This document shows positions 54,924 to 64,000 of a DNA stretch of 64,000 nucleotides, piece by piece. How positions within the stretch are numbered: the first letter of the stretch is position 1; every line of letters begins with the position of its first letter. The position numbers and the translations under genes were made by a program. Below the pieces are notes generated by a model. The model had not been told where the DNA came from. It ran no database searches and saw nothing but the letters and a program-made list of their open reading frames with translations. Origin of the DNA: Bryobacteraceae bacterium (GTDB taxonomy: Bacteria > Acidobacteriota > Terriglobia > Bryobacterales > Bryobacteraceae); contig CANGYQ010000009.1 of assembly GCA_947458745.1 (NCBI GenBank), forward strand, positions 103,302 through 167,301, read 5' to 3'.

Positions 54924-55378
54924 CGGATCGTGATCTCCTTCGGCCCCTCGCCCGCCATCTCGCGGTAAAGCTGCAAGAGCCGGATAAAGTCAGCCACACT
55001 CGGCTTCACTTCCTCCTTCTCAAACAACCGCGCCCGCATCCTCGTCACCAACCCCAACACTTCCTCCGCACTGCCGATCTTGCCGCCGGCTTCTGCATCG
55101 GGGCCCTCGGGTGTGGAGCAAGCTTCTGCCTGCGGCGGGACGTCACTCCCGCCTCCTCCGCCACCAGTCCCACCCAAACCGGGATCTTTGGAGACATCTG
55201 CGGGGGCCGCACCCTTGGCCCCCGCCCCCTGTCCCGCCCGCCGGTTCCTCACCGGTCTCGGTTTTGGTTGGTCACTGGGAGGAGCCGGAACCTTTGCCCG
55301 CACTCCCTCCACCCCGGCCGCACCAGGAGCGTTTGCTTTGCTTGTCTTTTTCGATTTGTTCCCGCTCTCAAGTGCCAT
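54893..55378 (-). CDS. Small-terminase-like protein with low-complexity N-terminus
   Basis: The 161 residues are Ala/Pro/Gly/Lys-rich for about 95 positions (including GGTGGGGGGSDV), then form a compact helical end (SAEEVLGLVTRMRARLF, VADFIRLLQLYREMAGEG) finishing EITIRWIDKESPGR. Its place directly before TerL with a 31-bp overlap suggests the DNA-recognition subunit, but the usual N-terminal helix-turn-helix is not visible. It is the first gene of the module. Confidence 0.5.
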   Translation of the reverse strand: MALESGNKSKKTSKANAPGAAGVEGVRAKVPAPPSDQPKPRPVRNRRAGQGAGAKGAAPADVSKDPGLGGTGGGGGGSDVPPQAEACSTPEGPDAEAGGKIGSAEEVLGLVTRMRARLFEKEEVKPSVADFIRLLQLYREMAGEGPKEITIRWIDKESPGR

Positions 55379-55522
55379 GCCCGCATCGAAAGTAGCGGGG
55401 GCACCCAGCAGGCCATCAGGAAATACGCCGTAGCGTGTTGATAGAAAAAGAGAAAGAAATTACCAATTGCCGTCACAGGCGCAACCGTGCGCCATCAGGC
55501 GGTCTTTTTCGAGGTTGCCGGG

Positions 55523-55547
55523 GTGTCGCCCAAACAGGGCGCGACAC
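55523..55547 (-). terminator. Hairpin downstream of the PP2C phosphatase gene
   Basis: GTGTC and GACAC with inner GCCC/GGGC and a TGTTT loop form a bulged stem 20 bp after the phosphatase stop. No T tract follows. It also marks the space between the phosphatase and the phage module. A second small hairpin GGCGCA/TGCGCC lies at about 55478-55493. Confidence 0.4.
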
Positions 55548-55566
55548 GTCATTCTCCTCAGCCTGC

Positions 55567-57999
55567 CTAAGCCACCTTCATCACCAGCAGAGTCATGTCA
55601 TCGTGCTGCGGAGCCCCAGCCGCAAAGCGGTCCGCTCCCGCAATCAGCGCCTCAATGATCGCTTCCGGGCTCTGGTCGCGCACTGCCCCAGCCGTCGCCA
55701 CCAAGGCGTCCTCGCCCCACTCTTCATCAGCCGGATTCATCGCCTCGCTCACCCCATCCGTAAACCCGACCAGCAAGTCCCCCGCCTCCAGCACCACCGA
55801 CCCCGACACGTACCGCGCCGGCCGGAACAGCCCCACTACCGGACCACCATCCTCCAGCCGAATCACTTCGCCCCCGCGCAGCACCACCGGCGGATTGTGC
55901 CCCCCGTTCACATAGCGCAGCGTGCGCGTCGCCGCCTCATACTGGCCATAGAAGAACGTCGCGTACTTGTTCACCGGCGAGACGTCAAAGATCATCTGGT
56001 TGATGTTCGCCATCACCTTCGCCAGGTCTTGTTCGCCACCCAACACTTGACCGCGCAAGCACGCCTGCAAACTCGCCATCAGCAGCGCCGACGCCACGCC
56101 CTTGCCGGAAACATCGCCAATCGCCAATCCCACACCCACGCCCGGCAGTTCCAGGAAGTCGTAGTAATCGCCGCCCACACTCAACGCCGGGCGGCACTTC
56201 CCCGCATACACAATGCCTCCGACCTTTGGCCGGACCTGCGGAAACAGCCGCTCCTGCACTTCCCGCGCAATCTCCAGCTCCCGGTTGATCCGCTCTCTCT
56301 TGGCCACCTCGGCGGCCACCGCTTGGGTTAGTTGGCTATGCTCCAGGGCCAGCGCTGTTTGCCCGGCAACGCTATCCAGCAGCCTCCTGTCCGATGGACT
56401 ATAAGGCTCCTCATTCCGCTTCGGACCCAAGATCATCTCGCCAAACGTAGAAGCCTTGCCCTTCAACGGAACCTTCAGTTCGGAGGCACCCGGGGCACCG
56501 GTCTCATAAGCCATCTCCAACCCACCGGGCCCTGCCAGCATCATCGTCACGTGGTCCACATGCAGCGTCTCCCGCACCACGTCCGCCACCCGCTTCACCA
56601 AGGGCTTGGCTTCGACGTAGCTCGACACACTCTCGCCCAGTTCCGTCAAAACCCGCTCCGCGTCCACCGCTTCCCGGAAGAACCGCCGGTCAATCCACAC
56701 CCGCAACTTGTCCAGCGCCACCCTAGACCACGCCACCACACCCATCGCCAGTGCCAGCGCCTGCAACCTCTTGGGCCGATTTGCCGCGGGATCCAGAATC
56801 ACATCGCCCGCCAACCAGATCGCCAGCAACATGATCAGCACCTGCAGCACGATCAGCCCGCGCCGCGCCAGCGCGTACTGCAACCCTTGCCGCACGACTA
56901 CCCGGACATCCAGCGCCTTCTCCACCACAATCACGTACGCCATCGTCGCGGGGAACAGAAACATCAACGCCAGTGCGGGAGCAATCACCCACAGCGGAAA
57001 TGCCGTCGCACTAGCAAACGGATTGCGGTTCAAGATCTGCCCCGTCACAATCGTGGCGAACACCGGCAGCAGCGCCACATACATACCCCAGCGCAATAGC
57101 TTTAGCCGGCGTCGCGCGTCCGGGTTTTTCTCCGTCCCATTCCGGAACCCCATCACGGCAAAAAACGTACCCACCCCAATGGACGAGAGCCAGAACCCCC
57201 AATTCACCCGCCGCCCATAGATCGACGCCAAGTCCCCCACAAAACTCAAATCCTCCGCATTGCGGTAGGCCAGCAATCCGGCCACGACTGTATGAAACAG
57301 AATCGGACCCAGCAACAGCCACTTGATCCACGGGCGTGTCCGTTCCACCGGAACGGGCCCCGGAAAGTACCAGGCAAACAACGCCATCGCCGCACCCCAA
57401 AACGACGAGATCATCATGGGGTACACCGCGATAAAGCCACCCATCCAACCCGGCACCAGCCCCACCGGCGAATCACCGACTGAGCTCAACATCGCAAACG
57501 TCCACATCATCACCAGCAAGGTCCACGCATTGCGGTCACCCGGCCGGATCGCCGCCACCAGAAATCCGGTCAGTAGGCAGAACACCGGCGTCAGGATGCC
57601 GGAGACCACAATCAGCACTGTGCCCGCCGCCACCGGTGCCCGCGGCTCAAACACCACCTGCACTGCGCCCTCTCGCGGGCCCGCCTCGCCCTCCCACCGC
57701 AAGGCCAACGATCCGCCAGGGCTCATTCCGGCATACGCGCGATCCAGGTCGTGCCACCCGCGATAAGCAGTCCCAGCCACCTCGACCACCCGGTCGCCGA
57801 TCTTCAGCCCCACCTCCGCCGCCTCCGGCTGCACCCGTGACACCACATTCGTCCCGCCCGTCATCCGGAATGGCTGCCGCAACGCTGGCCCGTCACCAAA
57901 CTCATCCTGGATCAGGTTCCACGACAGCAACCCTTGATACCCAAAGGCCACCATGCCTAGCGCCAACAGCAGCAACCGTAATCTCACGTGTCCCCCCAT
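55567..57999 (-). CDS. Membrane-bound RsbU/SpoIIE-type PP2C phosphatase with PDZ and GAF domains
   Basis: The 810-residue protein has one N-terminal helix and a PDZ-like domain (about 45-125, [20 protein letters not shown]). Seven to eight further helices follow (about 130-410). A GAF domain (about 450-570, [20 protein letters not shown]) and a SpoIIE phosphatase domain complete it. The last holds [39 protein letters not shown] and [10 protein letters not shown] with the metal-binding Asp residues. It probably dephosphorylates an STAS anti-anti-sigma factor in response to an envelope signal; the STAS gene at 13280-13621 is a possible partner. Confidence 0.92.
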   Translation of the reverse strand: MGGHVRLRLLLLALGMVAFGYQGLLSWNLIQDEFGDGPALRQPFRMTGGTNVVSRVQPEAAEVGLKIGDRVVEVAGTAYRGWHDLDRAYAGMSPGGSLALRWEGEAGPREGAVQVVFEPRAPVAAGTVLIVVSGILTPVFCLLTGFLVAAIRPGDRNAWTLLVMMWTFAMLSSVGDSPVGLVPGWMGGFIAVYPMMISSFWGAAMALFAWYFPGPVPVERTRPWIKWLLLGPILFHTVVAGLLAYRNAEDLSFVGDLASIYGRRVNWGFWLSSIGVGTFFAVMGFRNGTEKNPDARRRLKLLRWGMYVALLPVFATIVTGQILNRNPFASATAFPLWVIAPALALMFLFPATMAYVIVVEKALDVRVVVRQGLQYALARRGLIVLQVLIMLLAIWLAGDVILDPAANRPKRLQALALAMGVVAWSRVALDKLRVWIDRRFFREAVDAERVLTELGESVSSYVEAKPLVKRVADVVRETLHVDHVTMMLAGPGGLEMAYETGAPGASELKVPLKGKASTFGEMILGPKRNEEPYSPSDRRLLDSVAGQTALALEHSQLTQAVAAEVAKRERINRELEIAREVQERLFPQVRPKVGGIVYAGKCRPALSVGGDYYDFLELPGVGVGLAIGDVSGKGVASALLMASLQACLRGQVLGGEQDLAKVMANINQMIFDVSPVNKYATFFYGQYEAATRTLRYVNGGHNPPVVLRGGEVIRLEDGGPVVGLFRPARYVSGSVVLEAGDLLVGFTDGVSEAMNPADEEWGEDALVATAGAVRDQSPEAIIEALIAGADRFAAGAPQHDDMTLLVMKVA

Positions 58000-58022
58000 C
58001 CGATAAACTCGAATAGTACCCC

Positions 58023-59063
58023 ATGCCCCTTGCTTCCATCCCGGAAGCGGTCGAGCTCTTCCGCCAAGGCCAGATGCTCATCGTCGTCGATGACGAAGAC
58101 CGCGAAAATGAAGGTGATCTCACCCTCGCCGCCGAACTGACCACCCCTGAAGCCATCAACTTCATGGCCACCCACGGCCGTGGACTCATTTGCCTCGCCC
58201 TCGACCCCGCCCTCTGCGACCGGCTGGACCTCCCCCTGGTCACCCAGCGCAACACCTCCAACTTCGGCACCAACTTCACCGTTTCCGTTGACGCGCGCTT
58301 CGGCATCAGCACCGGCATCTCCGCCTCAGATCGCGCCCACACCATCCTCACGGCCATGAAGCCCGAAGCGACCGCCGATGACCTGGCACGCCCCGGCCAC
58401 ATGTTCCCCCTCCGCGCGCGAGAAGGCGGCGTCCTCGTCCGTTCCGGCCAAACCGAAGCTGCAGTGGACCTCGCCCGCCTGTCCGGACTCCGCCCCGGCG
58501 GCGTCATTTGCGAAATCATGAACCCGGACGGCACCATGGCCCGCCTGCCGCAACTCCGCGAGTTCGCCGTCCAGCACGGTCTGAAAATCGTCTCCGTCGC
58601 CGATCTCATCAGATACCGGCTCTCCCACGAAAGCCTGATCCGACAAACCGGCGAATCCACGCTCCGAAACGAGTTTGGCGAGTTCCGAGCCGTCTCTTAT
58701 CTCAGCTCCGTCGATCAGCGGACCCACACTGCACTAGTGCTCGATCACCCCGCCGCCCGGGACAACGCCCTCGTCCGCGTCCATCGCAGTGACGGCGATC
58801 TGCTCAACGCCCTCTCCGCCGACCCCACCGTCCGCGGCGCACTCAGCCAAATCGCAGCAGCCGGCGCCGGAGCGCTCATCTTCCTCCAGACCCGCCAGCC
58901 CTCACTCCCCCGCCCTCTGCAACATGAGGCAGGCATCGGAGCGCAAATCCTGGTAGACCTCGGCCTCCGCCGCATCCGCCTCCTGACCAACCACCCCCGC
59001 AAGGTCGTCGGCCTGGAAGGCTTCGGCATCGAAATCATCGAGCAAGTCCCCATCCCCAGCTAG
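58023..59063 (+). CDS. ribB: 3,4-dihydroxy-2-butanone-4-phosphate synthase with degenerate GTP cyclohydrolase II domain (RibBX-like)
   Basis: Residues 1-205 form an intact Rib[56 protein letters not shown] and HTEAAVDL-like [13 protein letters not shown]. It makes the four-carbon riboflavin precursor from ribulose-5-phosphate. Residues 206-346 align in layout with RibA ([35 protein letters not shown]). They lack the three zinc-binding cysteines and the SRRCDCGEQL stretch, so GTP cyclohydrolase activity is unlikely. This matches the RibBX variant described in bacteria. It is divergent from the phosphatase gene by 23 bp. Confidence 0.9.
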   Translation: MPLASIPEAVELFRQGQMLIVVDDEDRENEGDLTLAAELTTPEAINFMATHGRGLICLALDPALCDRLDLPLVTQRNTSNFGTNFTVSVDARFGISTGISASDRAHTILTAMKPEATADDLARPGHMFPLRAREGGVLVRSGQTEAAVDLARLSGLRPGGVICEIMNPDGTMARLPQLREFAVQHGLKIVSVADLIRYRLSHESLIRQTGESTLRNEFGEFRAVSYLSSVDQRTHTALVLDHPAARDNALVRVHRSDGDLLNALSADPTVRGALSQIAAAGAGALIFLQTRQPSLPRPLQHEAGIGAQILVDLGLRRIRLLTNHPRKVVGLEGFGIEIIEQVPIPS

Positions 59064-59109
59064 TGCCCTGGCCCGAAAGTCCATGGCAAAAGGCGGAGGG
59101 TCAGGACAC

Positions 59110-59137
59110 TACCGAGCCGCGACCGCGAGGGAGCGGA
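59110..59137. repeat. Dispersed GAGCCGCG repeat, chromosomal copy
   Basis: TACCGAGCCGCGACCGCGAG followed by GGAGCGGA, between the convergent ribB and dnaB genes. The arms CCGC and GCGG can pair. This copy looks closest to a consensus of the family. Confidence 0.6.
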
Positions 59138-59212
59138 CTGCCAACGTCTTCCGCAGCCTTCGGTTTTCTTGACAACACCCTTTAGCCGCCACGTTTGGCG
59201 TTGGAAACCGCC

Positions 59213-60586
59213 CTAGTTCCCATCCCCTTCGCCAAACGCGTCAATCGGGTTCTCAAACTTAGTGAACTGATGCATAAACAGCAACGGCACCTTGCCCACT
59301 GGACCGTTACGCTGCTTGGCGATGATCAGCTCCGCTTGCCCCTTCAGGTCTTCCCGATCCTGCTTGTAGTACTCCTCGCGGAACACAAAACAGACAATGT
59401 CGGCATCCTGCTCAATGGAGCCTGATTCGCGCAGATCGCTCAATTGCGGACGATGGTCCCCCGGCCGCGATTCGGTCGCACGGCTCAACTGGCTCAGCAC
59501 CAGCATCGGCACATTCAGTTCCTTCGACAGCAGCTTAAATCCGCGCGACAGCGAGCTCACTTCCTGGTTCCGGTTCTCATGCCGCCCCCGCGCCGTCATC
59601 AGTTGCAGATAGTCGACAATCACCAATCCCAGCCCGTGCTCCGCCTGCAAACGCCGCAACTTGGCATGCATGTCCATGATGTTGGCCCCCGCCGAATCAT
59701 CGATGAACAACGGCGCCTCCACCAGATCGGTGGCCGCCGACATCAGCCGCCGCCGCTCCTCGACGCCCAGAAACCCAGCGCGAAACTTCGATTGATCCAC
59801 CCGTCCGGACGAGCAGATCATACGCGTCAGCAGGCTCTCCTTCGACATTTCGAGGGAAAACACCGCCACCGCTTGCGGGTTCTTCTTGTTCGTGGCAATG
59901 TGCTGACCAATATTCAAGGCCAGCGCCGTCTTGCCCATCGCCGGGCGGGCGGCAAGAATAATCAGTTCTCCGCCGCGCAGCCCGCCCGTCATCTCATCAA
60001 ACTTGATCAGCCCCGTCGAGACGCCTTTTAATCGCGTTCCCGGATCCAGCAACGAGTCCAACCCGCCCTCAAACTCCTCGATGATCTGCCCCGGACGCAC
60101 CAGCGTATCCCGCGACGACGCCCCGGAGATACGCAGCAACGCATCTTCGGTGTCCCCCAGAATCTGCTCCGGGTCTTCCTGCTGCAGGAAGCAGCGATCC
60201 ATCGCCTGTTGCGAGGTGAAGATGATCTTTCGCAGCAGCGCCTTCTGCAAGACAATCCGGACGTAGGATTCCAGATCATAGATCTGCGGCAACCCCTCGT
60301 CCAACGAGACCAGGTAGCTCAGCCCGCCAACGGATTCCAGCTGTCCCTTTTTGTTCAGCTCCTCCGCCAGCGTCACCCGGTCCACCCGGTCGCCCCGCTC
60401 AAAGATCTCGCCCATCGCCAGATAAACCCGGCGGTTGGATTCGAGCGAAAAGTCCCCTTCCTGCAATTGCCCGGCCACCGAGACGTAGCTCTCCGGCTCC
60501 AGCAGAATCGACCCCAAGACCAGCCGCTCCGCATCCAGGTTGGCTGGAAGGCCACGCTCATAACCGGTCGCCGACGCATTCATCAT
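59213..60586 (-). CDS. dnaB: Replicative DNA helicase DnaB
   Basis: The 457-residue helicase has the N-terminal domain (ANLDAERLVLGSILLEPES, NRRVYLAMGEIFERG), a linker helix and the RecA-like core. Walker A is AARPAMGKTALALN, Walker B VIVDYLQLMTARGRHENR, and there are the arginine-finger region SQLSRATESRPGDHRPQLSD and LRESGSIEQDADIV. It unwinds DNA ahead of the replisome as a hexamer. Length is normal and there is no intein. It is divergent from the M1 peptidase gene across a 222-bp spacer in which I see no further gene. Confidence 0.96.
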   Translation of the reverse strand: MMNASATGYERGLPANLDAERLVLGSILLEPESYVSVAGQLQEGDFSLESNRRVYLAMGEIFERGDRVDRVTLAEELNKKGQLESVGGLSYLVSLDEGLPQIYDLESYVRIVLQKALLRKIIFTSQQAMDRCFLQQEDPEQILGDTEDALLRISGASSRDTLVRPGQIIEEFEGGLDSLLDPGTRLKGVSTGLIKFDEMTGGLRGGELIILAARPAMGKTALALNIGQHIATNKKNPQAVAVFSLEMSKESLLTRMICSSGRVDQSKFRAGFLGVEERRRLMSAATDLVEAPLFIDDSAGANIMDMHAKLRRLQAEHGLGLVIVDYLQLMTARGRHENRNQEVSSLSRGFKLLSKELNVPMLVLSQLSRATESRPGDHRPQLSDLRESGSIEQDADIVCFVFREEYYKQDREDLKGQAELIIAKQRNGPVGKVPLLFMHQFTKFENPIDAFGEGDGN

Positions 60587-60808
60587 CGTTTCTTACGTTA
60601 CGGTCACAGTCCGGCTACCGCAAGTAGGAGCAGCCTTTATCTGTGGGGAACCACCCGTCACCGCCAGCCGCAGCAAAGTCTCGCCACTGGATCACCTGGC
60701 GACCGTTTTCCACAATCCTTCCTCAGACAAATCACAACCGGAATGTTTTGGTTTCCCATCCGCCCCCGCCCGCTGCCAACACCGCCTCGGATTCGCTACC
60801 CTGAAAAA

Positions 60809-63127
60809 ATGTTTCGCGCGCTCGGCCTTGCCGTTCTCACTTTGCTCCCGTGTCTGGCCCAAACCCAGAAGGGCTCATCCGACAAATTTGGCCAACTGGG
60901 CACCATGTTGCCCACCCCGAACGAATACCGCACCGCCTCCGGCGCGCCCGGCCACCGCTACTGGCAGCAAAAGGTCGACTACGTCATCTCGGTCGAGCTC
61001 GACGACGAAAAGCAGCGGATCATCGGCACCGAAAAGATTACCTACAAGAACAACTCGCCCGACACCTTGAGCTATCTGTGGCTCCAGCTAGACCAAAACC
61101 TCTTCTCGCCTGATTCCATCACCCGGTCCACCCAGACCATGTCGGACCTGACCAATCTCCCCTACCGGATGCTCGAACAGCTCAAGTTCGCCCCCACCTT
61201 CGATGGCGGCTACAAGATCAAAGCCGTCAAGAATGCCGGCGGCGACGGCATGAAGTACACCATCCAGAACACCATGATGCGCGTCGATCTGCCGCGTGAC
61301 CTGCCACCCGGCGGCACCGTCGAATTTGGCATCGACTGGGAGTACAACATCAACCCCTCCAAGAAGCTGGGCGGCCGCAGCGGTGCCGAGTTCTTCGAAA
61401 AGGACGGCAACTGGATCTACTGCATCGCCCAATGGTTCCCGCGCCTGGCTGCCTACTATGACGCCCAAGGCTGGCAGCACAAACAGTACCTCGGTGCCGG
61501 CGAATTCACCCTCGAATTCGGCGACTACAAAGTCCGCATCACCACGCCCGATGACCACGTGCTCCTCGCCACCGGCGTCCTGCAGAACCCCAAGGACGTT
61601 CTCTCCGCCACCCAGATCGCCCGCCTGAAGCAAGCCGAGACGGCAAAATCCCCGGTCATGATCGTGTCGCCCGACGAGGCCAAAGCGGCTGAATCATCCA
61701 AGCCCAAAGGCAAGAAGATCTGGATCTACCACGCCGAAAACGTCCGCGACTTCGGCTTCGCCTCCTCCCGCAAGTTCATCTGGGACGCGCAAGGCCACAT
61801 GGTGGAAGGCAAGCGCGTCATGGCCATGTCGCTCTACCCCAAGGAAGGCAATCCCCTCTGGGAGAAGTACTCCACTGCCGCCATCATCCACACCCTCAAC
61901 GTCTACGGCAAGTACTCGTTCGCCTACCCCTACCCCACCGCCATCTCCGTCAACGGCGTCGTCAATGGCGGCATGGAATACCCCATGATCTGCTTCAACG
62001 GACCCCGTCCCCTCGAAGACGGCACCTACGCGGCCCGCACCAAGTACGGCCTCATCACCGTCATCATCCACGAAGTCGGCCACAACTTCTTCCCTATGAT
62101 CGTCAACTCCGACGAACGACAGTGGACCTGGATGGATGAGGGCATGAACACCTTCCTCCAGTACCTGTCCGAGCAGGAGTGGGAGGCCAACTATCCCTCC
62201 CAGGACGCCGAACCCAAGGACATCGTCGGCTACATGACCGGCCCCATGCACGACTCCATCATGACCAACTCCGAGTCTGTGCAAAACCTGTTCGCCAACG
62301 CCTACCAGAAGACCGCCACCGGCCTGAACATCATGCGTGAAACCATCCTCGGCCGCGAGCAGTTCGATTTCGCCTTCCGCGAGTTCAGCCGCCGCTGGAA
62401 GTTCAAGCGCCCCACGCCCGCCGACTTCTTCCGCACCATGGAGGACGCCACCGGCGTCGATCTCGATTGGTTCTGGCGTGGCTGGTTCTATTCCACTGAC
62501 CGTACCGACATCTCCATCGACAACGTCCGGATGTACCGGATGGGCACCAAGAATCCCGAAATCGAAAAGCCGGTCAGCAAGCGGCTAAAGGACGAAGTGC
62601 CGGAGACGCTCTCCGCCCAGCGCAACAAGTTTCTGCCTAAGTTGCTGGACGCCAACCCGGCCTTGAAGGACTTCTACAACTCCTACGACGAATCGGCCGT
62701 CACCGACAAGGACAAGGAAGACTACAAGAAGTTCCTGGCCGGTCTCGATGACACCGAAAAGAAGCTGCTCGAAAACGGCGACAACTTCTACCTCCTCGAC
62801 CTCAAAAATCTCGGTGGACTGGTCATGCCCGTCATCCTCTCCTTTGAGTACACCGACGGCACCAAAGACGAAATGCGCATCCCCGCCGAAATCTGGCGCC
62901 GCAACAACGCCGCCGTCGCCAAACTGGTCATCACTCCCAAGGAGATCAAGCAGATCGTGCTCGACCCTCACCTGGAAACCGCCGACACGGATCTAGCCAA
63001 CAACTACTTCCCGCGCCGCCCCGTGAAGCGCCAGTTTGAGCTCTTCAAACAGTCACGCCCCAAGAACCCGATGCAGGATGCCGCCCCCAAGCCAGCCGCC
63101 CCATCCACCGGTGCCCCCCAACAATAG
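60809..63127 (+). CDS. Secreted M1-family metallopeptidase
   Basis: A 772-residue exported protein (MFRALGLAVLTLLPCLAQ). A beta-sandwich N-terminal domain (YVISVELDDEKQRIIGTEKI) leads to the gluzincin core with VNGGMEYPM (substituting the GAMEN motif) and the zinc site HEVGHNFFPMIV...WMDEGMNTF. ATG 60809 is set by the signal peptide. The C-terminal domain is beta-rich (VMPVILSFEYTDGTKDEMRI) and ends in a Pro/Ala tail. It probably degrades peptides in the periplasm or outside. The next gene is a DUF6702-like protein, a pairing also common elsewhere. Confidence 0.9.
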   Translation: MFRALGLAVLTLLPCLAQTQKGSSDKFGQLGTMLPTPNEYRTASGAPGHRYWQQKVDYVISVELDDEKQRIIGTEKITYKNNSPDTLSYLWLQLDQNLFSPDSITRSTQTMSDLTNLPYRMLEQLKFAPTFDGGYKIKAVKNAGGDGMKYTIQNTMMRVDLPRDLPPGGTVEFGIDWEYNINPSKKLGGRSGAEFFEKDGNWIYCIAQWFPRLAAYYDAQGWQHKQYLGAGEFTLEFGDYKVRITTPDDHVLLATGVLQNPKDVLSATQIARLKQAETAKSPVMIVSPDEAKAAESSKPKGKKIWIYHAENVRDFGFASSRKFIWDAQGHMVEGKRVMAMSLYPKEGNPLWEKYSTAAIIHTLNVYGKYSFAYPYPTAISVNGVVNGGMEYPMICFNGPRPLEDGTYAARTKYGLITVIIHEVGHNFFPMIVNSDERQWTWMDEGMNTFLQYLSEQEWEANYPSQDAEPKDIVGYMTGPMHDSIMTNSESVQNLFANAYQKTATGLNIMRETILGREQFDFAFREFSRRWKFKRPTPADFFRTMEDATGVDLDWFWRGWFYSTDRTDISIDNVRMYRMGTKNPEIEKPVSKRLKDEVPETLSAQRNKFLPKLLDANPALKDFYNSYDESAVTDKDKEDYKKFLAGLDDTEKKLLENGDNFYLLDLKNLGGLVMPVILSFEYTDGTKDEMRIPAEIWRRNNAAVAKLVITPKEIKQIVLDPHLETADTDLANNYFPRRPVKRQFELFKQSRPKNPMQDAAPKPAAPSTGAPQQ

Positions 63128-63188
63128 GGAGCCAAACCGAAAATGGCCTGCTGAAGAAGCGCGAATGCGTCAATCAACCGCTGCCCCA

Positions 63189-63217
63189 TACCGAGCCGCG
63201 ACGGCAACGGAGCGGTC
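63189..63217. repeat. Dispersed GAGCCGCG repeat, fourth copy
   Basis: TACCGAGCCGCGACGGCAAC followed by GGAGCGGT, just upstream of the DUF6702-like gene. It is preceded by GGCCTGCTGAAGAAGC and thus may be part of a longer intergenic repeat. Confidence 0.5.
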
Positions 63218-63305
63218 TGTCGCCAGCCGCAATCAGCAGGCCCGCCCTGCCCTCTTTCGGCTCCGCAGCTGCGCGCGTAGCGTAGCCCAACAGGCCATCA
63301 CGATC

Positions 63306-63809
63306 ATGGCGCTGGCGGCGCTCTGCCTACCGCTCTCCACCAGCCCCGCAGCGGCTCACACCTTCCACTCCTCCATCGCCCAACTCGACTACATCACGGC
63401 CAAGAAAAAGTTCGAGGTCATCATCTGGATCCACGCCGATGACCTGGAGCGCCTGCTCAAGGACCGGCACGGCCCGGCCACGACGCTAGACAAGCCAAAG
63501 GAAGCCGAACGCCTCGTGCAGGACTACCTGAAAACTCACTTCGAACTCCGCACCCCCCAAGGGAAACTTCTGCCGCACCACTGGGTCGGCCTGGAAGTCC
63601 GCACCCACTTCGTCGCCGCCTACCTTGAGATCCCCTGGGCGGAAGGCATCGCCGACCTCCAACTCACCAACCGCATCCTGCTGGCGGAATTGGCCGACCA
63701 GGTCAACGTAGTGAAAGTAAAGCAAGACTCCGCCGACCGCCGCGACCTGGAATTCAACCACCGCAGCGCCCCCGCCACCCAACCCCTCCTAAGCCTCGCC
63801 CCCCGTTAA
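63306..63809 (+). CDS. Secreted DUF6702-like protein
   Basis: A 167-residue exported protein starting MALAALCLPLSTSPAAA-HTFHSSIAQLDY. The sequence (AKKKFEVIIWIHADDLERLL, HWVGLEVRTHFVAAYLEIPW, LADQVNVVKVKQDS) matches the small DUF6702 type, which is all-beta and found next to M1 peptidases. ATG 63306 is chosen because it opens the signal peptide; longer upstream frame is repeat sequence. It is 178 bp after the M1 peptidase. Function is unknown. Confidence 0.72.
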   Translation: MALAALCLPLSTSPAAAHTFHSSIAQLDYITAKKKFEVIIWIHADDLERLLKDRHGPATTLDKPKEAERLVQDYLKTHFELRTPQGKLLPHHWVGLEVRTHFVAAYLEIPWAEGIADLQLTNRILLAELADQVNVVKVKQDSADRRDLEFNHRSAPATQPLLSLAPR

Positions 63810-63909
63810 CCAGCCCCGCCCCTACGCCGGCATTGCTGTTGCATTCGCAACCCGAATCAGCGATACTAGGAGTTTGCCACCAGCGGCCCCACTCGGGACC
63901 CTGACACAT

Positions 63910-63996
63910 GCGGATGTGGCGGAATTGGCAGACGCGCTAGATTCAGGTTCTAGTTCTCGCAAGGGAGTGGAGGTTCAAGTCCTCTCATCCGCACCA
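63910..63996 (+). tRNA. tRNA-Leu (anticodon CAG)
   Basis: An 87-nt cloverleaf. The acceptor arm is GCGGATG / CATCCGC with discriminator A and encoded CCA. The anticodon stem CTAGA / TCTAG holds the loop TTCAGGT, giving anticodon CAG. The long variable arm (TTCTCGCAAGGGAGT) and T arm GGAGGTTCAAGTCCTC are typical of class II tRNA-Leu. Confidence 0.97.
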
Positions 63997-64000
63997 ATAA

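Larger units (their letters stand above)
41004..55378 (-). mobile_element. Compact packaging/head/tail module of a tailed phage (prophage remnant or GTA-like)
   Basis: All genes run on the minus strand in standard order. They are a TerS-like protein, TerL, portal, scaffold-like protein, P22-type coat protein, three connector proteins, tail tube, frameshifted tail chaperone, short tape measure, two DUF2460-like proteins and a large tip protein. I find no integrase, repressor, replication, holin or endolysin gene, no tRNA at either edge and no repeat that would mark att sites. Spacers carry host-type repeats (50321-50380, 51478-51505, 53594-53621). Every reading frame looks intact. The boundaries are those of the structural genes, not of proven excision ends. 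Confidence 0.8.

Noticed and set aside
55435..57099. Plus-strand frames of 255-298 codons opposite the PP2C phosphatase
   Set aside because: His/Arg/Gln-rich shadow translation of a well-supported gene on the other strand.
58000..58022. FMN riboswitch before ribB
   Set aside because: Only 23 bp separate ribB from the divergent phosphatase gene, too short for an RFN element; upstream sequence is coding.

Overview
The window is high-GC chromosomal DNA that most resembles Acidobacteriota of the Bryobacter/Solibacter/Paludibaculum group (order Bryobacterales). The basis is two secreted proteins (37-2772 and 25566-27695) ending in the TIGR03437-type C-terminal domain that is expanded in that group, a BTAD/TolB-like/TPR regulator, an ECF sigma factor next to a surface protein, and dispersed GAGCCGCG-type and palindromic repeats. 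The lineage is inferred from family content; no 16S gene is present.

Layout. 1-12.2 kb: a secreted NHL-repeat protein, two small hypotheticals, dprA, topA followed by a TopA-derived zinc-finger protein, then an lpd-lipB-E2 operon for lipoate-dependent 2-oxoacid dehydrogenase. 12.3-15.7 kb: VapBC-like toxin-antitoxin, rhodanese and STAS genes, an S41 protease and a secreted protein. 15.7-22.0 kb (minus): a fully overlapping six-gene operon mazG - GNAT - N-succinylamino acid racemase-type enolase - EamA exporter - MFS - homoserine dehydrogenase. 22.1-27.7 kb: a split SARP/TolB/TPR regulator, an ECF sigma factor and a PEGA-like/TIGR03437 surface protein. 28-41 kb (minus): B12-dependent ribonucleotide reductase with a candidate NrdR site, two MacB-type permeases, a YheT hydrolase, a GAF-ANTAR regulator, a secreted peroxiredoxin with an in-frame UGA at the catalytic cysteine position, a shortened GH31-like protein, an M24 peptidase and a Wzt-type ABC ATPase. 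41.0-55.4 kb (minus): a compact packaging/head/tail module of a tailed phage, without integrase, lysis, replication or repressor genes. 55.5-64 kb: an RsbU-type phosphatase, a RibB with a degenerate GTP cyclohydrolase II domain, dnaB, an M1 peptidase with a DUF6702-like partner, and tRNA-Leu(CAG).

Three points deserve most attention. First, the peroxiredoxin reads through UGA exactly at the PxxxTxxC cysteine, and a hairpin with bacterial SECIS geometry follows. Second, the phage tail-assembly chaperone carries an A AAA AAU slippery heptamer directly before its stop codon, giving a G/GT-type -1 frameshift fusion. Third, the gene after topA looks like a TopA from which the whole DNA gate was removed: a TOPRIM domain with lost acidic residues joined to three TopA-type zinc fingers, next to a topA that has none. 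The phage module contains host-type dispersed repeats in its spacers and lacks autonomous functions, so a domesticated particle (gene-transfer-agent-like) or an old remnant are both possible.
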